Origin: Streptomyces sp. NBC_00708
Lineage (GTDB): Bacteria; Actinomycetota; Actinomycetes; Streptomycetales; Streptomycetaceae
Direction: 5' to 3'
DNA length: 64,000 bases
Assembly: GCA_036226585.1 (NCBI GenBank)
Contig: CP108997.1
Span: forward strand, 3,534,001 to 3,598,000
Shown here: one piece after another, positions 33,845 through 43,337 of the stretch
How the letters are laid out: each line of letters starts with the position of its first letter
Numbering within the stretch: the first letter of the stretch is position 1
Position numbers and translations under genes: made by a program
Notes under the pieces: generated by a model
Told to the model about the DNA's origin: nothing
What the model saw: the letters and a program-made list of their open reading frames with translations, nothing else
Database searches by the model: none

Positions 33845-35305
33845 TCAGCCCTTGAGCCGCGCCATCCACGCCTCGACCTCGTCGGCCTGCCGGGGCAGCT
33901 TGTCCGAGAGGTTCCGGTTGCCGTCCTCGGTGACCAGGATGTCGTCCTCGATCCGGACGCCGATGCCGCGGTACTCCTCCGGCACGGTCAGGTCGTCGGC
34001 CTGGAAGTAGAGACCGGGCTCCACGGTGAGGCAGACGCCCGGCTCCAGCGTCCCGTTCACATACGTCTCGGTCCGCGCGGCGGCGCAGTCGTGGACGTCC
34101 ATGCCGAGCATGTGGCCGGTGCCGTGCAGGGTCCAGCGGCGCTGGAGGCCGAGCTCCAGGACCTTCTCCACCGACAGGTCGCCGAGCAGGCCCCACTCGA
34201 CGAGCTTCTCGGCGAGCACCCGCTGTGCGGCGTCGTGGAAGTCGCGGAACTCGGCGCCGGGCTGGACCGCGGCGATACCCGCCTCCTGCGCCTCGTACAC
34301 CGCGTCGTAGATCTTGCGCTGGAGCGGTGTGAACGTGCCGCTGATGGGAAGCGTGCGGGTCACGTCGGCCGTGTAGAGGTCGTTGGTCTCCACGCCGGCG
34401 TCGAGCAGCAGCAGCTCGCCGGAGCGGACGGCGCCGTCGTTGCGCACCCAGTGCAGGGTGGTCGCGTGCGGGCCCGCGGCGCAGATCGAGCCGTACCCGA
34501 TGTCGTTGCCCTCGACGCGGGCGCGCAGGAAGAACGTGCCCTCGATGTAGCGCTCGCTGGTGGCCTCGGCCTTGTCGAGGACCTTCACGACGTCCTCGAA
34601 GCCGCGCGCGGTGATGTCGCAGGCCTTGGCCAGCTCGGCGATCTCGAAGGCGTCCTTCACCAGGCGCGCCTCGGAGAGGTACACCCGCAGCTCCTCGTCG
34701 CGCTCGGCGGTGACCTTGTCGGTGAGCGCGGCCTCGATACCGGCGTCGTGACCGCGGACGTTGCGGACGGGGCCGGTGGCCTCGGCGAGCGCGGCGGGCA
34801 GCTCGCGCACGTCCTTGGCGGGGATGCCCAGCAGCTGCTCGGCCTCGGCGAGGGAGTGGCGGCGGCCGACCCACAGCTCGCCCTGGCCGTCGAGCCAGAA
34901 CTCGCCGTTCTCCCGGTTCGAGCGGGGCAGCAGGTAGACCGTCGCCTCGTGACCGTTGTCCACCGGCTCCAGGACGAGGACGCCGTCCTGCGTCTGGTCG
35001 CCGGTGAGGTACGCGTACTCGGTGGAGGCGCGGAAGGCGTACTCGGTGTCATTGGAACGGGTCTTCAGCCGGCCCGCGGGAATGACCAGCCGCTCGCCGG
35101 GGAAGCGCGCGGACAGCGCGGCACGGCGGTCGGCGGTGTGGGCGGCCTGGGGGATCGGCTCCAGACCGTGCAGTTCGGTGTCGGCCCAGCCGGACTGCAT
35201 GCTGTCGGCGAGCTCGTCGGACACGCCCGGGTACAGGCCGTTCTTCCGCTGCTTGACCGGCTCTGTCTCTTCGGTCTCCGGGGTCTCCGGGAACTCCTCA
35301 GACAC
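33845..35305 (-). CDS. aminopeptidase P family (Xaa-Pro) metallopeptidase
   Basis: A 486-residue M24 peptidase with an N-terminal AMP_N domain (about 55-190) and a pita-bread catalytic domain. The two-metal ligands are visible: Asp in LLLDAGVETNDLY and TADVTRT, His in LHGTGHMLGMDVHD, Glu in LTVEPGLYF and GVRIEDDIL. It removes N-terminal residues preceding proline. The acidic N-terminal tail (about 1-20) is dispensable-looking. Single-gene unit, convergent with the HATPase gene. Confidence 0.95.
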   Translation of the reverse strand: MSEEFPETPETEETEPVKQRKNGLYPGVSDELADSMQSGWADTELHGLEPIPQAAHTADRRAALSARFPGERLVIPAGRLKTRSNDTEYAFRASTEYAYLTGDQTQDGVLVLEPVDNGHEATVYLLPRSNRENGEFWLDGQGELWVGRRHSLAEAEQLLGIPAKDVRELPAALAEATGPVRNVRGHDAGIEAALTDKVTAERDEELRVYLSEARLVKDAFEIAELAKACDITARGFEDVVKVLDKAEATSERYIEGTFFLRARVEGNDIGYGSICAAGPHATTLHWVRNDGAVRSGELLLLDAGVETNDLYTADVTRTLPISGTFTPLQRKIYDAVYEAQEAGIAAVQPGAEFRDFHDAAQRVLAEKLVEWGLLGDLSVEKVLELGLQRRWTLHGTGHMLGMDVHDCAAARTETYVNGTLEPGVCLTVEPGLYFQADDLTVPEEYRGIGVRIEDDILVTEDGNRNLSDKLPRQADEVEAWMARLKG

Positions 35306-35401
35306 GACTGTTCTCCTTGATACGACACTGGGCCCTCTCCATCGTACGGGCGTACGGAAGGGGGCCCAGGGCCGGAAGACCTCTTACACAGGAAGCGCGC
35401 C

Positions 35402-36889
35402 TCAGTCGAACCGGGCCGCGAGGACGACCACGTCCTCGGCGTCGTCCGCCCGGCCGGTCCCCTCCGGCAGCACGGTGCGTACCACGTGGTCGGCCACCGC
35501 CGCGGCGTCCCGGCGCAGCGCCTTCGGGACGCTCGCCGCCGCCGATTGGAGCCGCGCGTAGGCCCGGTCCATCGAGTCACCGGCCCGGCGCAGCAGCCCG
35601 TCGGTGTACAGCAGAACCGTCTCTCCGGGGGCGGGGGTGATGTCGACACTGGGCGCCTCCCAGCAGGACAGCATGCCCAGCGGGGCGGACAGCGTGGTCT
35701 CCACGTACGAGGTGCGGCGCTCGCCGATGATCAGCGGCGGGGTGTGCCCGGCCCCGGCCAGCAGGATCTTGCGGCGGGCCGGTTCGCAGTACGCGAAGAG
35801 CGCGGTCGCCGACCGGGCCGGCTCGGTCAGCCGGAGCAGCAGTTCGAGGTCGGAGAGCACGGCGACCGGGTCCTCGCCCTCCATCACCGCGTACGCGCGC
35901 AGCCCGGCGCGCAGCCGTCCCACGGCGGCCAGCGCGCTGGGACCCGAGCCGTCCACCGAACCGACGGCGAGTCCGAGCGCCCCCTCGGGCAGGGCCAGCG
36001 CGTCGTACCAGTCGTTGCCGCCCTGCGGGGCCACCTCGTGGCGGACGGCGAGCTGGACGCCGGGGACGCGGGGCAGCCGGGTGGGCAGGAGCTCCTCGGT
36101 CACGGTGGCGACATCCGTCCTGGCCCTCTCCAGCTCCAGCAGACGGGCCAGGTGCTCGCAGGCGTATCCGGCGTACAGGCCGACGAGGTGGCGCTGGCGC
36201 TCCAGTGGTTCCGCGGGTTCGTCGTAGAGCCAGACGGCGGCGCCGAGCAGGCCGGTGGTGTCGGTGGTGAGAGGGAGCGCGTAGCTGGCGGCGTAACCGA
36301 GACGGGCGGCGACCTCGCGTCTGCGGGGGTCCAGGCTGCTGTCGCCGAGCAGATCGGGGGTGGTCAGCGGCCCGTCCGGGTTCGGCAGACCCTCCAGGAC
36401 GCGGCCGTAGGAGGTGGCGCTGCGCGGCACGGTCTCGATCTGGCCCAGTTCGGCGTGGGCCAGCCCGAGCCCGATGGTGGAGACGGGTCCGCGGCGGTCG
36501 GACGGTTCGAAGGCGACCAGTCCCCGGCGGGCGCCGACCAGGGCGGCCCCGGCGTCGAGGAACTCGTGCAGGGCGTCGTCGAGGGTGCTGGTTCTGGCCA
36601 GGCGCTCGGTGAGCTCGTGGAGGGTGGTGAGGTCGGAGACCCAGCCGGCCAGCCGGTCCTGGATGAAGGCACCGGGCGCCGCGGGGACCTCGTCGATTGG
36701 CTCGGCAGTTTGCGCCGAAACCGGAACTGTGGGATCGATTCCAGCCACTTTTGGCAGGTGCGGAGCGGTCATGGTCGTCGGCTTTCCGAGCGGTGTGTTC
36801 CGTCGAATAGCATCGCAAACCCCCATGTCATTTTGCGCCGCTACCAGTGCATCCACATGTACACGCACAAGTAAGCCGATGTCCAGCAT
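35402..36889 (-). CDS. GAF-SpoIIE PP2C-type phosphatase, possibly partly degenerate
   Basis: A 495-residue protein: GAF sensor domain (about 75-255) followed by a SpoIIE/PP2C domain (about 275-495). The motifs GGNDWYDALALP, LLYTDGLL and EDVVVLAARF are recognisable. The second metal motif, usually GDVxGHG, reads GSVDGSG, losing the usual Asp and His, so catalysis may be weak or altered. SpoIIE proteins dephosphorylate anti-sigma antagonists. ATG 36889 is chosen; an in-frame GTG three codons upstream is an alternative. Two HATPase proteins elsewhere in the window are candidate partners. Confidence 0.85.
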   Translation of the reverse strand: MLDIGLLVRVHVDALVAAQNDMGVCDAIRRNTPLGKPTTMTAPHLPKVAGIDPTVPVSAQTAEPIDEVPAAPGAFIQDRLAGWVSDLTTLHELTERLARTSTLDDALHEFLDAGAALVGARRGLVAFEPSDRRGPVSTIGLGLAHAELGQIETVPRSATSYGRVLEGLPNPDGPLTTPDLLGDSSLDPRRREVAARLGYAASYALPLTTDTTGLLGAAVWLYDEPAEPLERQRHLVGLYAGYACEHLARLLELERARTDVATVTEELLPTRLPRVPGVQLAVRHEVAPQGGNDWYDALALPEGALGLAVGSVDGSGPSALAAVGRLRAGLRAYAVMEGEDPVAVLSDLELLLRLTEPARSATALFAYCEPARRKILLAGAGHTPPLIIGERRTSYVETTLSAPLGMLSCWEAPSVDITPAPGETVLLYTDGLLRRAGDSMDRAYARLQSAAASVPKALRRDAAAVADHVVRTVLPEGTGRADDAEDVVVLAARFD

Positions 36890-37368
36890 TGTCCCCACGG
36901 AAAACGCGGTGTCCGTGCGGTAACCAACTTGGCCAAAAAACGCACCCTGTGGTGCTCATGAGCGGTCGACTGGGTCCGATCGACGGGGGATGTGCTTCCG
37001 GGTGAAGTCCCGGGGGAGCGTCATTCCGGGCATGCTGGGTACGTAGTTCTTCGGATGGCCAGGGGTGGCCCCGCCCGCCCCCGGAACCCGGCAGCGAGTC
37101 CGGACGTCCTCTCTGGTGACGGTCGCGCCCCATCCCCGAGTGGTGAGGCCGTACGCACGGACGGCAGGCGCGCGGTGCGCCCCGCCTCCTCGCCACGATG
37201 TCGACTGCACGCAGCTCGATCCGGCTCAGCACAGCTCACGCTCGGTAGCGACGAACGGCTCGTACCGCAGGCTCGACGAGCACGTACACCCAGAAGATCC
37301 GCGGCATGGTGTGAATGCGCACGATGTGGGGCGGACCCTTGGCGTTCAACGGAAAGGAACGAGCGCTC
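36890..37368. other. intergenic region, divergent promoters expected
   Basis: About 480 bp between the divergent SpoIIE and prim-pol-like genes. I see no convincing gene, RNA or repeat; the short frames in it lack ribosome sites and coding character. Both promoters should lie here; a less GC-rich patch near 36915-36960 is the likeliest place. Confidence 0.4.
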
Positions 37369-38079
37369 ATGCGCGAGATCCTCGGAAGGCGACGCAGGCT
37401 CGGCCGCAGGGGCGGCACCGCCCGGCTCGACGCGGCCCTGACCTGCGCCACGGAGTGGCAGTGGCCCGTGGTCCCCGGAGCCGGGCTGCGGGGAGCGGAC
37501 GGCCGCGGCGACCGTGACCGGGGCTGCGCGTGCCCCGATCCGGAGTGCGCGGTGCCGGGGGCGCACCCCTTCGACCCGGGTCTGCTCGCCGCCACCACCG
37601 ATGCCCGGATGGTGCGCTGGTGGTGGACGAACCGGCCCGCCGCGCCGGTGCTGCTCGCGACGGGCGGGCGGGCGCCGTGCGCCCTGAGCCTGCCGGCCGT
37701 GGCCGGTGCCCGTGCCCTGGCCGGACTCGACGGGGCGGGGCTGCGGCTGGGGCCCGTGGTGGCGACGCCCACGCGGTGGGCGCTGCTGGTCGCCCCGTAC
37801 ACCCTCGAACGGCTCGGCGAGCTGCTCTACGCGCAGGACTGGGTGCCCAGTTCGCTGCGGTTCCACGGTGAGGGCGGCTATGTCGTCCTTCCGCCGTCGG
37901 AGATCGGTACGGGGCAGGTGCGTTGGGAGCGTGCGCCGGAGTGCGCTACCGGTGCACGTCCCAAGCGCGCCGTCGCGGCGCCGGCGTCGCCCTGGCTGCC
38001 GGATGTTGGGGACGTCCTGGAGGCGCTGGTCGAGGCGAGCACGAGTGCTCCCGACGGCGGCAGCAGACTCACGTACTGA
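37369..38079 (+). CDS. bifunctional primase/polymerase N-terminal-domain protein
   Basis: A 236-residue protein of the prim-pol-like family (N-terminal domain only). Typical features are LDAALTCATEWQWPVVPG, the cysteine-rich CACPDPECAVPGAHPFDP, the W-W-W stretch MVRWWWTNRPAAP, and FHGEGGYVVLPPSE. Full-length phage or plasmid proteins carry a helicase domain, absent here. ATG 37369 follows GGAAAGGAAC. Its role is uncertain; such short copies are common chromosomal genes in Streptomyces and may be regulatory. Confidence 0.75.
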   Translation: MREILGRRRRLGRRGGTARLDAALTCATEWQWPVVPGAGLRGADGRGDRDRGCACPDPECAVPGAHPFDPGLLAATTDARMVRWWWTNRPAAPVLLATGGRAPCALSLPAVAGARALAGLDGAGLRLGPVVATPTRWALLVAPYTLERLGELLYAQDWVPSSLRFHGEGGYVVLPPSEIGTGQVRWERAPECATGARPKRAVAAPASPWLPDVGDVLEALVEASTSAPDGGSRLTY

Positions 38080-38698
38080 GCGGTCGATGGCGGAGTTGGC
38101 CAGATTCTGCCGCGCGCTTGTTCTTTTGGAAGGCATTCATTACGGATTTCTGTCGCTTCCCTGTCCGATCTCCGGTGAATCGCCTCCGTTCTTCCCCGCC
38201 GCCCTCTCACTTCCGCCGTACTTCGCGATTTCCGCGTAAACGGCGGCACCGCTTGTGCCGCATCCGTTTGTTCCGCGGTGGGGTGCTTCCGTGGGAATCG
38301 GGGCCGCCGCAAAACCGGTCGGGACCGTGCTTTCCGGTGGTGCGCCCCGGTCGCTGTTCCCGGAGGCGTGGGGGATCAACCGCCGTTCCCGGGAGCGGGG
38401 CTGACGCAGAACCATCGCGCGCAGAGAGCTGGGCCGGGGGCATCGCGGCGGATCTGTGCGCCGCCTGTGCGGGGCCCGTACGCGGGCCCGCGCGCCCCGG
38501 GCGCGCGGTGCGCGCCGTACCCGGAAATGAGGATGCCCGGTCGCTGGCGACGGGGGATGCACCAGCGACCGGGCTTCTAGAACCGTAACAAGAGATCTGC
38601 CGTTCGCAAATTCGATCTCGCGTATTCGGACAGCGATTTACCTGCCAGTACGGCGAGTTGTGACGGGCGTCACCGTTCGGTCCGGCCGGCGGTCACGG
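38080..38698. other. gene-free region with hairpins
   Basis: About 620 bp without a credible gene. The left part (38080-38280) is T-rich on the plus strand, with a small 7-bp hairpin at 38243-38261 (GCGGCAC/GTGCCGC) that may end the preceding gene. A strong hairpin lies at 38535-38574. The last 110 bp is AT-rich by local standards. No tRNA or known RNA was recognised. Confidence 0.4.
38535..38580 (+). terminator. strong 13-bp hairpin
   Basis: GCCCGGTCGCTGG (38535-38547) pairs perfectly with CCAGCGACCGGGC (38562-38574) around a 14-base loop, followed by TTCTAG. No annotated plus-strand gene ends just before it, so it may end an unannotated RNA or act for the minus-strand gene at 38699. Confidence 0.5.
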
Positions 38699-39664
38699 TC
38701 AGCTGAGCGTCACCTGACGGTTGGTGAGGCCGCCGCGCGCCCGCCGCTCCTCGGCGGTGAGCGGCGCGTCCGACGCGAGCGCCGTCGCGAGCCGCTCCGC
38801 GAACGCGGCGGCGGGCTTCTCGCAGTCCTCGGCGCCCATCGCACTCGGCAGGTCCCAGACCGGGACCATCAGCCCGTGCGCCCGGAACGAGCCGACCAGC
38901 CGGGTGCCCTCGCCGAGCGACGTCTCGCCCGCGGCGTGCAGCCGGGCGAGTGCGTCGAGGAGCTGCTCCTCGGCGTACGGCATGACCCAGCGCAGGTGGT
39001 TCTTCTCCGGCGTCTCGCACCAGTAGGCGGCGTCCACCCCGGAGAGGAGCGCGGTCGGGATGGCCGCTTCGTTCGCACGTTCGAGCGATGCCGACACCTC
39101 GGCCGTGGCGTTCTCGGCGTCCGGCACCCAGAACTCGAAGCCCGGGTGGACGACCGGCTCGAAGGGTGCGTCGCCGTCCAGCAGGTCCTGCAGCCGGGGG
39201 CCGTCGGCCGGTACACGGCGGGCGGCCACGGGCGAACCGGCCTCCGCCTCCAGCGCGCGCTGGAGGGTGTCCGCGAGGTCCCGGCTGAGGTCGCCGGAGG
39301 AGGTGTCGTTCTGCAGGGCGAGCAGGACGGAGCCGTCCTCGCGGCGCAGCGCGGGCCACGCCATCGGAAGGACCGTCGCGAGCGTCACCGAGGGCACACC
39401 CTCGGGCAGGCCGCCCTTGAGCGTCAGCGCGGCCGTGGCCGCGGGGACCAGTTCGCGCAGCGCGACCCAGTCGCACTCCCCGGCCAGGCCCTCGAACGGA
39501 CGCTGGACCAGCTCGGTCACGGCCTGGGCCGCGGCACGGCCGTGACATGCCTTGTAGCGGCGGCCCGAACCGCACGGGCAGGGCTCACGAGCCCCGACCA
39601 CCGGGATCTCGCCGTCCTTGAGCTGCTGCTTCCCGGCCTTGGTCTGAGGGCGCTTCTTCGCCAT
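38699..39664 (-). CDS. DUF5926/SEC-C motif protein
   Basis: A 321-residue soluble protein. Near the N-terminus (about 28-41) is a SEC-C zinc-binding motif, CPCGSGRRYKACHG, preceded by a Lys-rich MAKKRPQTKAGKQQ tail. The rest (about 50-321) is an acidic alpha/beta domain of unknown function found throughout actinobacteria. SEC-C motifs bind zinc and often protein partners such as SecB or nucleic acids, but the function here is unknown. Monocistronic. Confidence 0.85.
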   Translation of the reverse strand: MAKKRPQTKAGKQQLKDGEIPVVGAREPCPCGSGRRYKACHGRAAAQAVTELVQRPFEGLAGECDWVALRELVPAATAALTLKGGLPEGVPSVTLATVLPMAWPALRREDGSVLLALQNDTSSGDLSRDLADTLQRALEAEAGSPVAARRVPADGPRLQDLLDGDAPFEPVVHPGFEFWVPDAENATAEVSASLERANEAAIPTALLSGVDAAYWCETPEKNHLRWVMPYAEEQLLDALARLHAAGETSLGEGTRLVGSFRAHGLMVPVWDLPSAMGAEDCEKPAAAFAERLATALASDAPLTAEERRARGGLTNRQVTLS

Positions 39665-39773
39665 GGTGGGCTTACTCCCGATTGCGACAGTGCGGTCTGG
39701 CCCGCGAGCCTAGCCGTCCCACCACCGCCGGGGCACGGCACAACCGCCCTCATGCCCGGCCCGGTCCGTATTC

Positions 39774-40523
39774 TCAGCCGACGTCGTCGAACGCGTCGTC
39801 GAACGAGCCGGAGAAATCCAGCCCGTCGAAGCCCGGGATCACGGTGGCCCTCTGCGCACTCGGCAGTCCGGCCATACCTGCTGTCCGCCCGCTTCCGCGC
39901 CGTTCACCGGGGCGGCTGTGGGAGCCGTGGCCGCCGTCGACCAACACCCAGACGGTGACCTCGCCGGGGGCGTCGTCACGTACGCCCCACTCCTGGGCCA
40001 GCGCGCTGATGATGTTGAGCCCGCGGCCACCGCGGGCGGTCACCGAAGGCGTGGCCGGAACCGGCCGGGTCGGGCCGCCACCGTCCGTCACCTCGACGGT
40101 CAGTCCGCCCGTCCTGTCGACGCGCCAAGCGGCGCGCACGGCCCCGTCTTCCCTCTCGGTCTGCCATCCCAGCGGCCTGCCGTGCCGGCAGGCATTGCTG
40201 AGCAGCTCGGAAAGAATCAGCACCGCATCGTCGACGACCGAATCCGACACCCCGTGGCTGCGCAATTGCTCGCGCATCCGGTGCCGCGCCTGGCCCACGC
40301 CCGCAGGACCATGGGGAACGGCCATGCTCGACGACGTGGGCACCTCCTGTGCCACCACCAACGCCACCCCCGAGACCTCCTTTGCCCCCACGCCACGGAG
40401 TGGATGCCCTCCTGAGCTGTGCCGGAAACCGGCCAAAGGTCTGTCAGTGACGCACTCGTCACGAACAGGCACAGTCCGAGTGCGCCGGTGTACTCCCTGT
40501 AGCTGATCCGGTGATGCGGTCAT
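39774..40523 (-). CDS. HATPase-domain regulator (RsbW-like)
   Basis: A 249-residue protein with a GHKL ATPase domain at about 75-190: N box LILSELLSNACRHGRP, G1 VTDGGGPTRP, G2 GGRGLNIISALAQEWG. The unusual N-terminal 65 residues and C-terminal tail lack recognisable domains. ATG 40523 is the furthest plausible start; ATG 40324 (MAVPHGPAGVG) is an alternative that gives a typical short member. Second such protein in the window, suggesting partner-switching regulation without an adjacent sigma factor. Confidence 0.82.
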   Translation of the reverse strand: MTASPDQLQGVHRRTRTVPVRDECVTDRPLAGFRHSSGGHPLRGVGAKEVSGVALVVAQEVPTSSSMAVPHGPAGVGQARHRMREQLRSHGVSDSVVDDAVLILSELLSNACRHGRPLGWQTEREDGAVRAAWRVDRTGGLTVEVTDGGGPTRPVPATPSVTARGGRGLNIISALAQEWGVRDDAPGEVTVWVLVDGGHGSHSRPGERRGSGRTAGMAGLPSAQRATVIPGFDGLDFSGSFDDAFDDVG

Positions 40524-40572
40524 GGGTTCATGCGGCGGTGCGCATATGTACCTGTTCGCTGATTCGCTGATG

Positions 40573-41421
40573 TTACGAACGGCCCAGCTGGGCGAGGACC
40601 TGCTTGGGGCGGTTCGTGATGATGGCCTCGACGCCCAGCCGTACGCAGAGCTCGACGTCCTCCGGCTCGTTGACCGTCCAGACGTGTGCCCGGTGCCCGG
40701 CCCGGTGGAGCCGCTCGATGTAGCCGGGATGGCTGCGCAGGATGCGCACGCTGGGGCCGGCGACCCGCGCACCGGCGGGCAGGCGCCCGTCGCGCAGCCG
40801 CGGGGAGACGAACTGCATCAGGTACACAGTGGGCAGATGGGGCACGGCGGCCCGGACGCGGTGCAGGGAGCGGGCGGAGAAGCTCATCACACGTACCGGG
40901 GAAGGGGTGCCGGCCGGCGGGGGCACATCGAGTTCGAAGCGCTTCAGCAGGTGCAGCAGGCGCTCCTCGACCTGCCCCGCCCAACGGGTCGGGTGCTTGG
41001 TCTCGATGGCCAGCTGGAGCGGCCGCCCGGCCGCCCTTGTCTCGGCGAGGAGTTCGAGCAGCCGTTCGAGCGTGAGTACGGAGGTGAGCTCGCCCGGCAC
41101 CGGGTCCCAGTCCGGTGACTCCGTCTCGTCGCGGTCCTTCCAGGAGCCGAAATCGAGGGCGGCGAGGTCGTTCAGCTCCAGGGCGGAGACCGCGCCGCGG
41201 CCGTTGGACGTACGGTTCACCCTGCGGTCGTGCACGCAGACGAGGTGGCCGTCGGCAGTGAGGCGTACGTCGCACTCCAGGGCGTCGGCACCGTCCTCGA
41301 TCGCCTTCCGGTACGCGGCGAGGGTGTGCTCGGGGGCGTCGTCGGACGCGCCCCGGTGGGCGATGACCTGGATGGGATGCTGCATGGGGTGCTGCTGCCG
41401 CGCTCGGTTCACCCGGGTCAT
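40573..41421 (-). CDS. glycerophosphodiester phosphodiesterase
   Basis: A 282-residue cytosolic GDPD-family enzyme hydrolysing glycerophosphodiesters to glycerol 3-phosphate and an alcohol. The catalytic set is visible in VIAHRGASDDAPEHTL, ALECDVRLTADGHLVCVHD and LAIETKH; the C-terminal AHVWTVNEPEDVELCVRLG is typical. No signal peptide. ATG 41421 is chosen; ATG about 36 bp downstream is possible. Divergent from the protease gene with a 190-bp gap. Confidence 0.9.
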   Translation of the reverse strand: MTRVNRARQQHPMQHPIQVIAHRGASDDAPEHTLAAYRKAIEDGADALECDVRLTADGHLVCVHDRRVNRTSNGRGAVSALELNDLAALDFGSWKDRDETESPDWDPVPGELTSVLTLERLLELLAETRAAGRPLQLAIETKHPTRWAGQVEERLLHLLKRFELDVPPPAGTPSPVRVMSFSARSLHRVRAAVPHLPTVYLMQFVSPRLRDGRLPAGARVAGPSVRILRSHPGYIERLHRAGHRAHVWTVNEPEDVELCVRLGVEAIITNRPKQVLAQLGRS

Positions 41422-41611
41422 GGTGTCACCGTGGGAACACGGCTGGGCGCACCTTGCGAGGCAGGGCCGTTTTGTCCGATGTAAGGGCCGTGCGCAGATG
41501 CACAGGTCCTGCTTACAGTGGCCTGACGTGTTGTGGGAAAGGCTTACCCCTGACACGTACACAGCGGATCTCTTGCCGTACGACTGATGTGGAACCGAGG
41601 AGTAAAGAGCT

Positions 41612-43117
41612 GTGAGCACAGAGAACGAGGGCAACGAGGGCACCGCGGGCGAGGCCGCCCCGTCCGTTCCGTCCGCACCTCCCGTGCCGGCCGACGCTCC
41701 CCAGGCGCATCCCGAGGACGCGCCCCCCGTCGCGTCCCACCCGGACCCGGACCTGACGGCCACCCGGCAGCAGCCGGTCCACCCCGCGCCGGAACAACAG
41801 CCCGCGCCGGACCAGGTGACCGGGCAGACGGCCGCGTTTCCGACGACTCCGCAGTACGCGCCCCCGCCCCCGCCGCAGTCGGCGGCCGACGCGGGCTGGC
41901 CCCCGCCGCCGCCCGCCGTCCCCTCGTACACGCAAGGGGCGCACGGCGGCGGTGGCGGCCCGGTGTGGGGTCCGCCCGGCGGACCGCACCCTTCCGAATC
42001 GCCGCGCAAGCGGGGTGCGGGCGCTCTGGTGGCCGCCGTGGTGGTGGCGGCACTCGTGGCGGGCGGGATCGGTGGCGCGCTCGGCTACTGGGCCGCGGAC
42101 AACAACGACGACTCCGGATCGACGACGGTCGCGGCGTCGGCCAACCCGCAGGACCTCAAGCGCGACCCGGGCACGGTCGCCGGTGTGGCCGCCAAGGCGC
42201 TGCCCAGCGTGGTGACCATCGAGGCGCAGGGCGGTGACGGCGAGGGCGGCACGGGCACCGGCTTCGTGTACGACAAGGAAGGCCACATCCTCACGAACAA
42301 CCACGTGGTGGCCTCCGCGGCGGACAGCGGCCAGCTCACGGCGACGTTCTCCAACGGCAAGAAGTACGACGCCGAGGTGGTCGGCCGGGCCCAGGGCTAC
42401 GACGTGGCCGTCATCAAGCTGAAGAACCCGCCGAAGTCCCTGACCCCGCTGCCGGTGGGCAACTCGGACCAGGTGGCGGTCGGCGACTCGACGATCGCGA
42501 TCGGTGCCCCGTTCGGCCTGTCCAACACGGTCACCACGGGCATCATCAGCGCGAAGAACCGCCCGGTCGCCTCCGGTGACGGCACCGGCGGCAGCAATTC
42601 GTACATGAGCGCCCTGCAGACCGACGCGTCGATCAACCCGGGCAACTCCGGCGGCCCGCTGCTCAGCTCGGGCGGCGCGGTCATCGGGATCAACTCGGCG
42701 ATCCAGTCGGCCGGCAGCTCCGGCCAGAGCCAGGCCGGCTCCATCGGCCTCGGCTTCGCGATCCCGATCAACCAGGCGACGACCGTCGCCCGGCAGCTGA
42801 TCAAGACCGGTCAGCCGGTCTACCCGGTCATCGGTGCCACGGTGACGATGGATGAGAAGAGCGGCGGCGCCGTCATCTCGGACCGGGGCACGGGCGGCAC
42901 GGATGCGGTCACGAAGGACGGCCCGGCCGCCAAGGCGGGCCTGCGCGCGGGCGATGTCATCACGAAGTTCAACGACACCCCCGTCGACAGCGGCCCGACC
43001 CTGATCGGCGAGATCTGGACCCACAAGCCGGGCGACCGGGTCACCCTGACCTACGAGCGCGACGGCAAGTCGGCGACGGCCGAAGTGACCCTGGGGGAGC
43101 GCAAGGGCGACAGCTGA
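41612..43117 (+). CDS. membrane-anchored HtrA/DegP-like serine protease with PDZ domain
   Basis: A 501-residue protease. A long Pro/Ala/Gln-rich cytoplasmic N-terminus (about 1-132) leads to one membrane helix (about 134-157), then an extracytoplasmic trypsin-like domain with His231 in TNNHVVAS, Asp264 in YDVAVIKL and Ser346 in NPGNSGGPL, and a PDZ domain (about 395-495) beginning at YPVIGATVTM. It should degrade or refold damaged exported proteins. GTG 41612 follows GAGGAG. It is followed by two tRNA genes. Single unit. Confidence 0.94.
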   Translation: MSTENEGNEGTAGEAAPSVPSAPPVPADAPQAHPEDAPPVASHPDPDLTATRQQPVHPAPEQQPAPDQVTGQTAAFPTTPQYAPPPPPQSAADAGWPPPPPAVPSYTQGAHGGGGGPVWGPPGGPHPSESPRKRGAGALVAAVVVAALVAGGIGGALGYWAADNNDDSGSTTVAASANPQDLKRDPGTVAGVAAKALPSVVTIEAQGGDGEGGTGTGFVYDKEGHILTNNHVVASAADSGQLTATFSNGKKYDAEVVGRAQGYDVAVIKLKNPPKSLTPLPVGNSDQVAVGDSTIAIGAPFGLSNTVTTGIISAKNRPVASGDGTGGSNSYMSALQTDASINPGNSGGPLLSSGGAVIGINSAIQSAGSSGQSQAGSIGLGFAIPINQATTVARQLIKTGQPVYPVIGATVTMDEKSGGAVISDRGTGGTDAVTKDGPAAKAGLRAGDVITKFNDTPVDSGPTLIGEIWTHKPGDRVTLTYERDGKSATAEVTLGERKGDS

Positions 43118-43170
43118 CCGGCTAGGCTGTTCCCGCGCCGGACCGGTCCTCACCGACCGCGCCGGCGCGG

Positions 43171-43255
43171 GGTGGGTTGCCCGAGCGGCCTAAGGGAACG
43201 GTCTTGAAAACCGTCGTGGCGCGAGTCACCGTGGGTTCAAATCCCACACCCACCG
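43171..43255 (+). tRNA. tRNA-Ser(UGA)
   Basis: A 85-nt serine tRNA with 7-bp acceptor GGTGGGT/ACCCACC, anticodon TGA in GGTCTTGAAAACC, the long class II variable arm typical of serine, and T-loop GGGTTCAAATCCC. CCA is not encoded. Confidence 0.95.
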
Positions 43256-43262
43256 CAGGTGA

Positions 43263-43299
43263 ACGGCCCCCGACCGGGCGTACCGGTCGGGGGCCGTTG
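43263..43299 (+). terminator. terminator after tRNA-Ser
   Basis: ACGGCCCCCGACCGG (43263-43277) pairs with CCGGTCGGGGGCCGT (43283-43297), loop GCGTA, followed by TGT. 15-bp perfect stem. Confidence 0.8.
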
Positions 43300-43337
43300 T
43301 CGTGGGCGGGCGTGCTCCTAGGATGGCTGGCGGGGGC

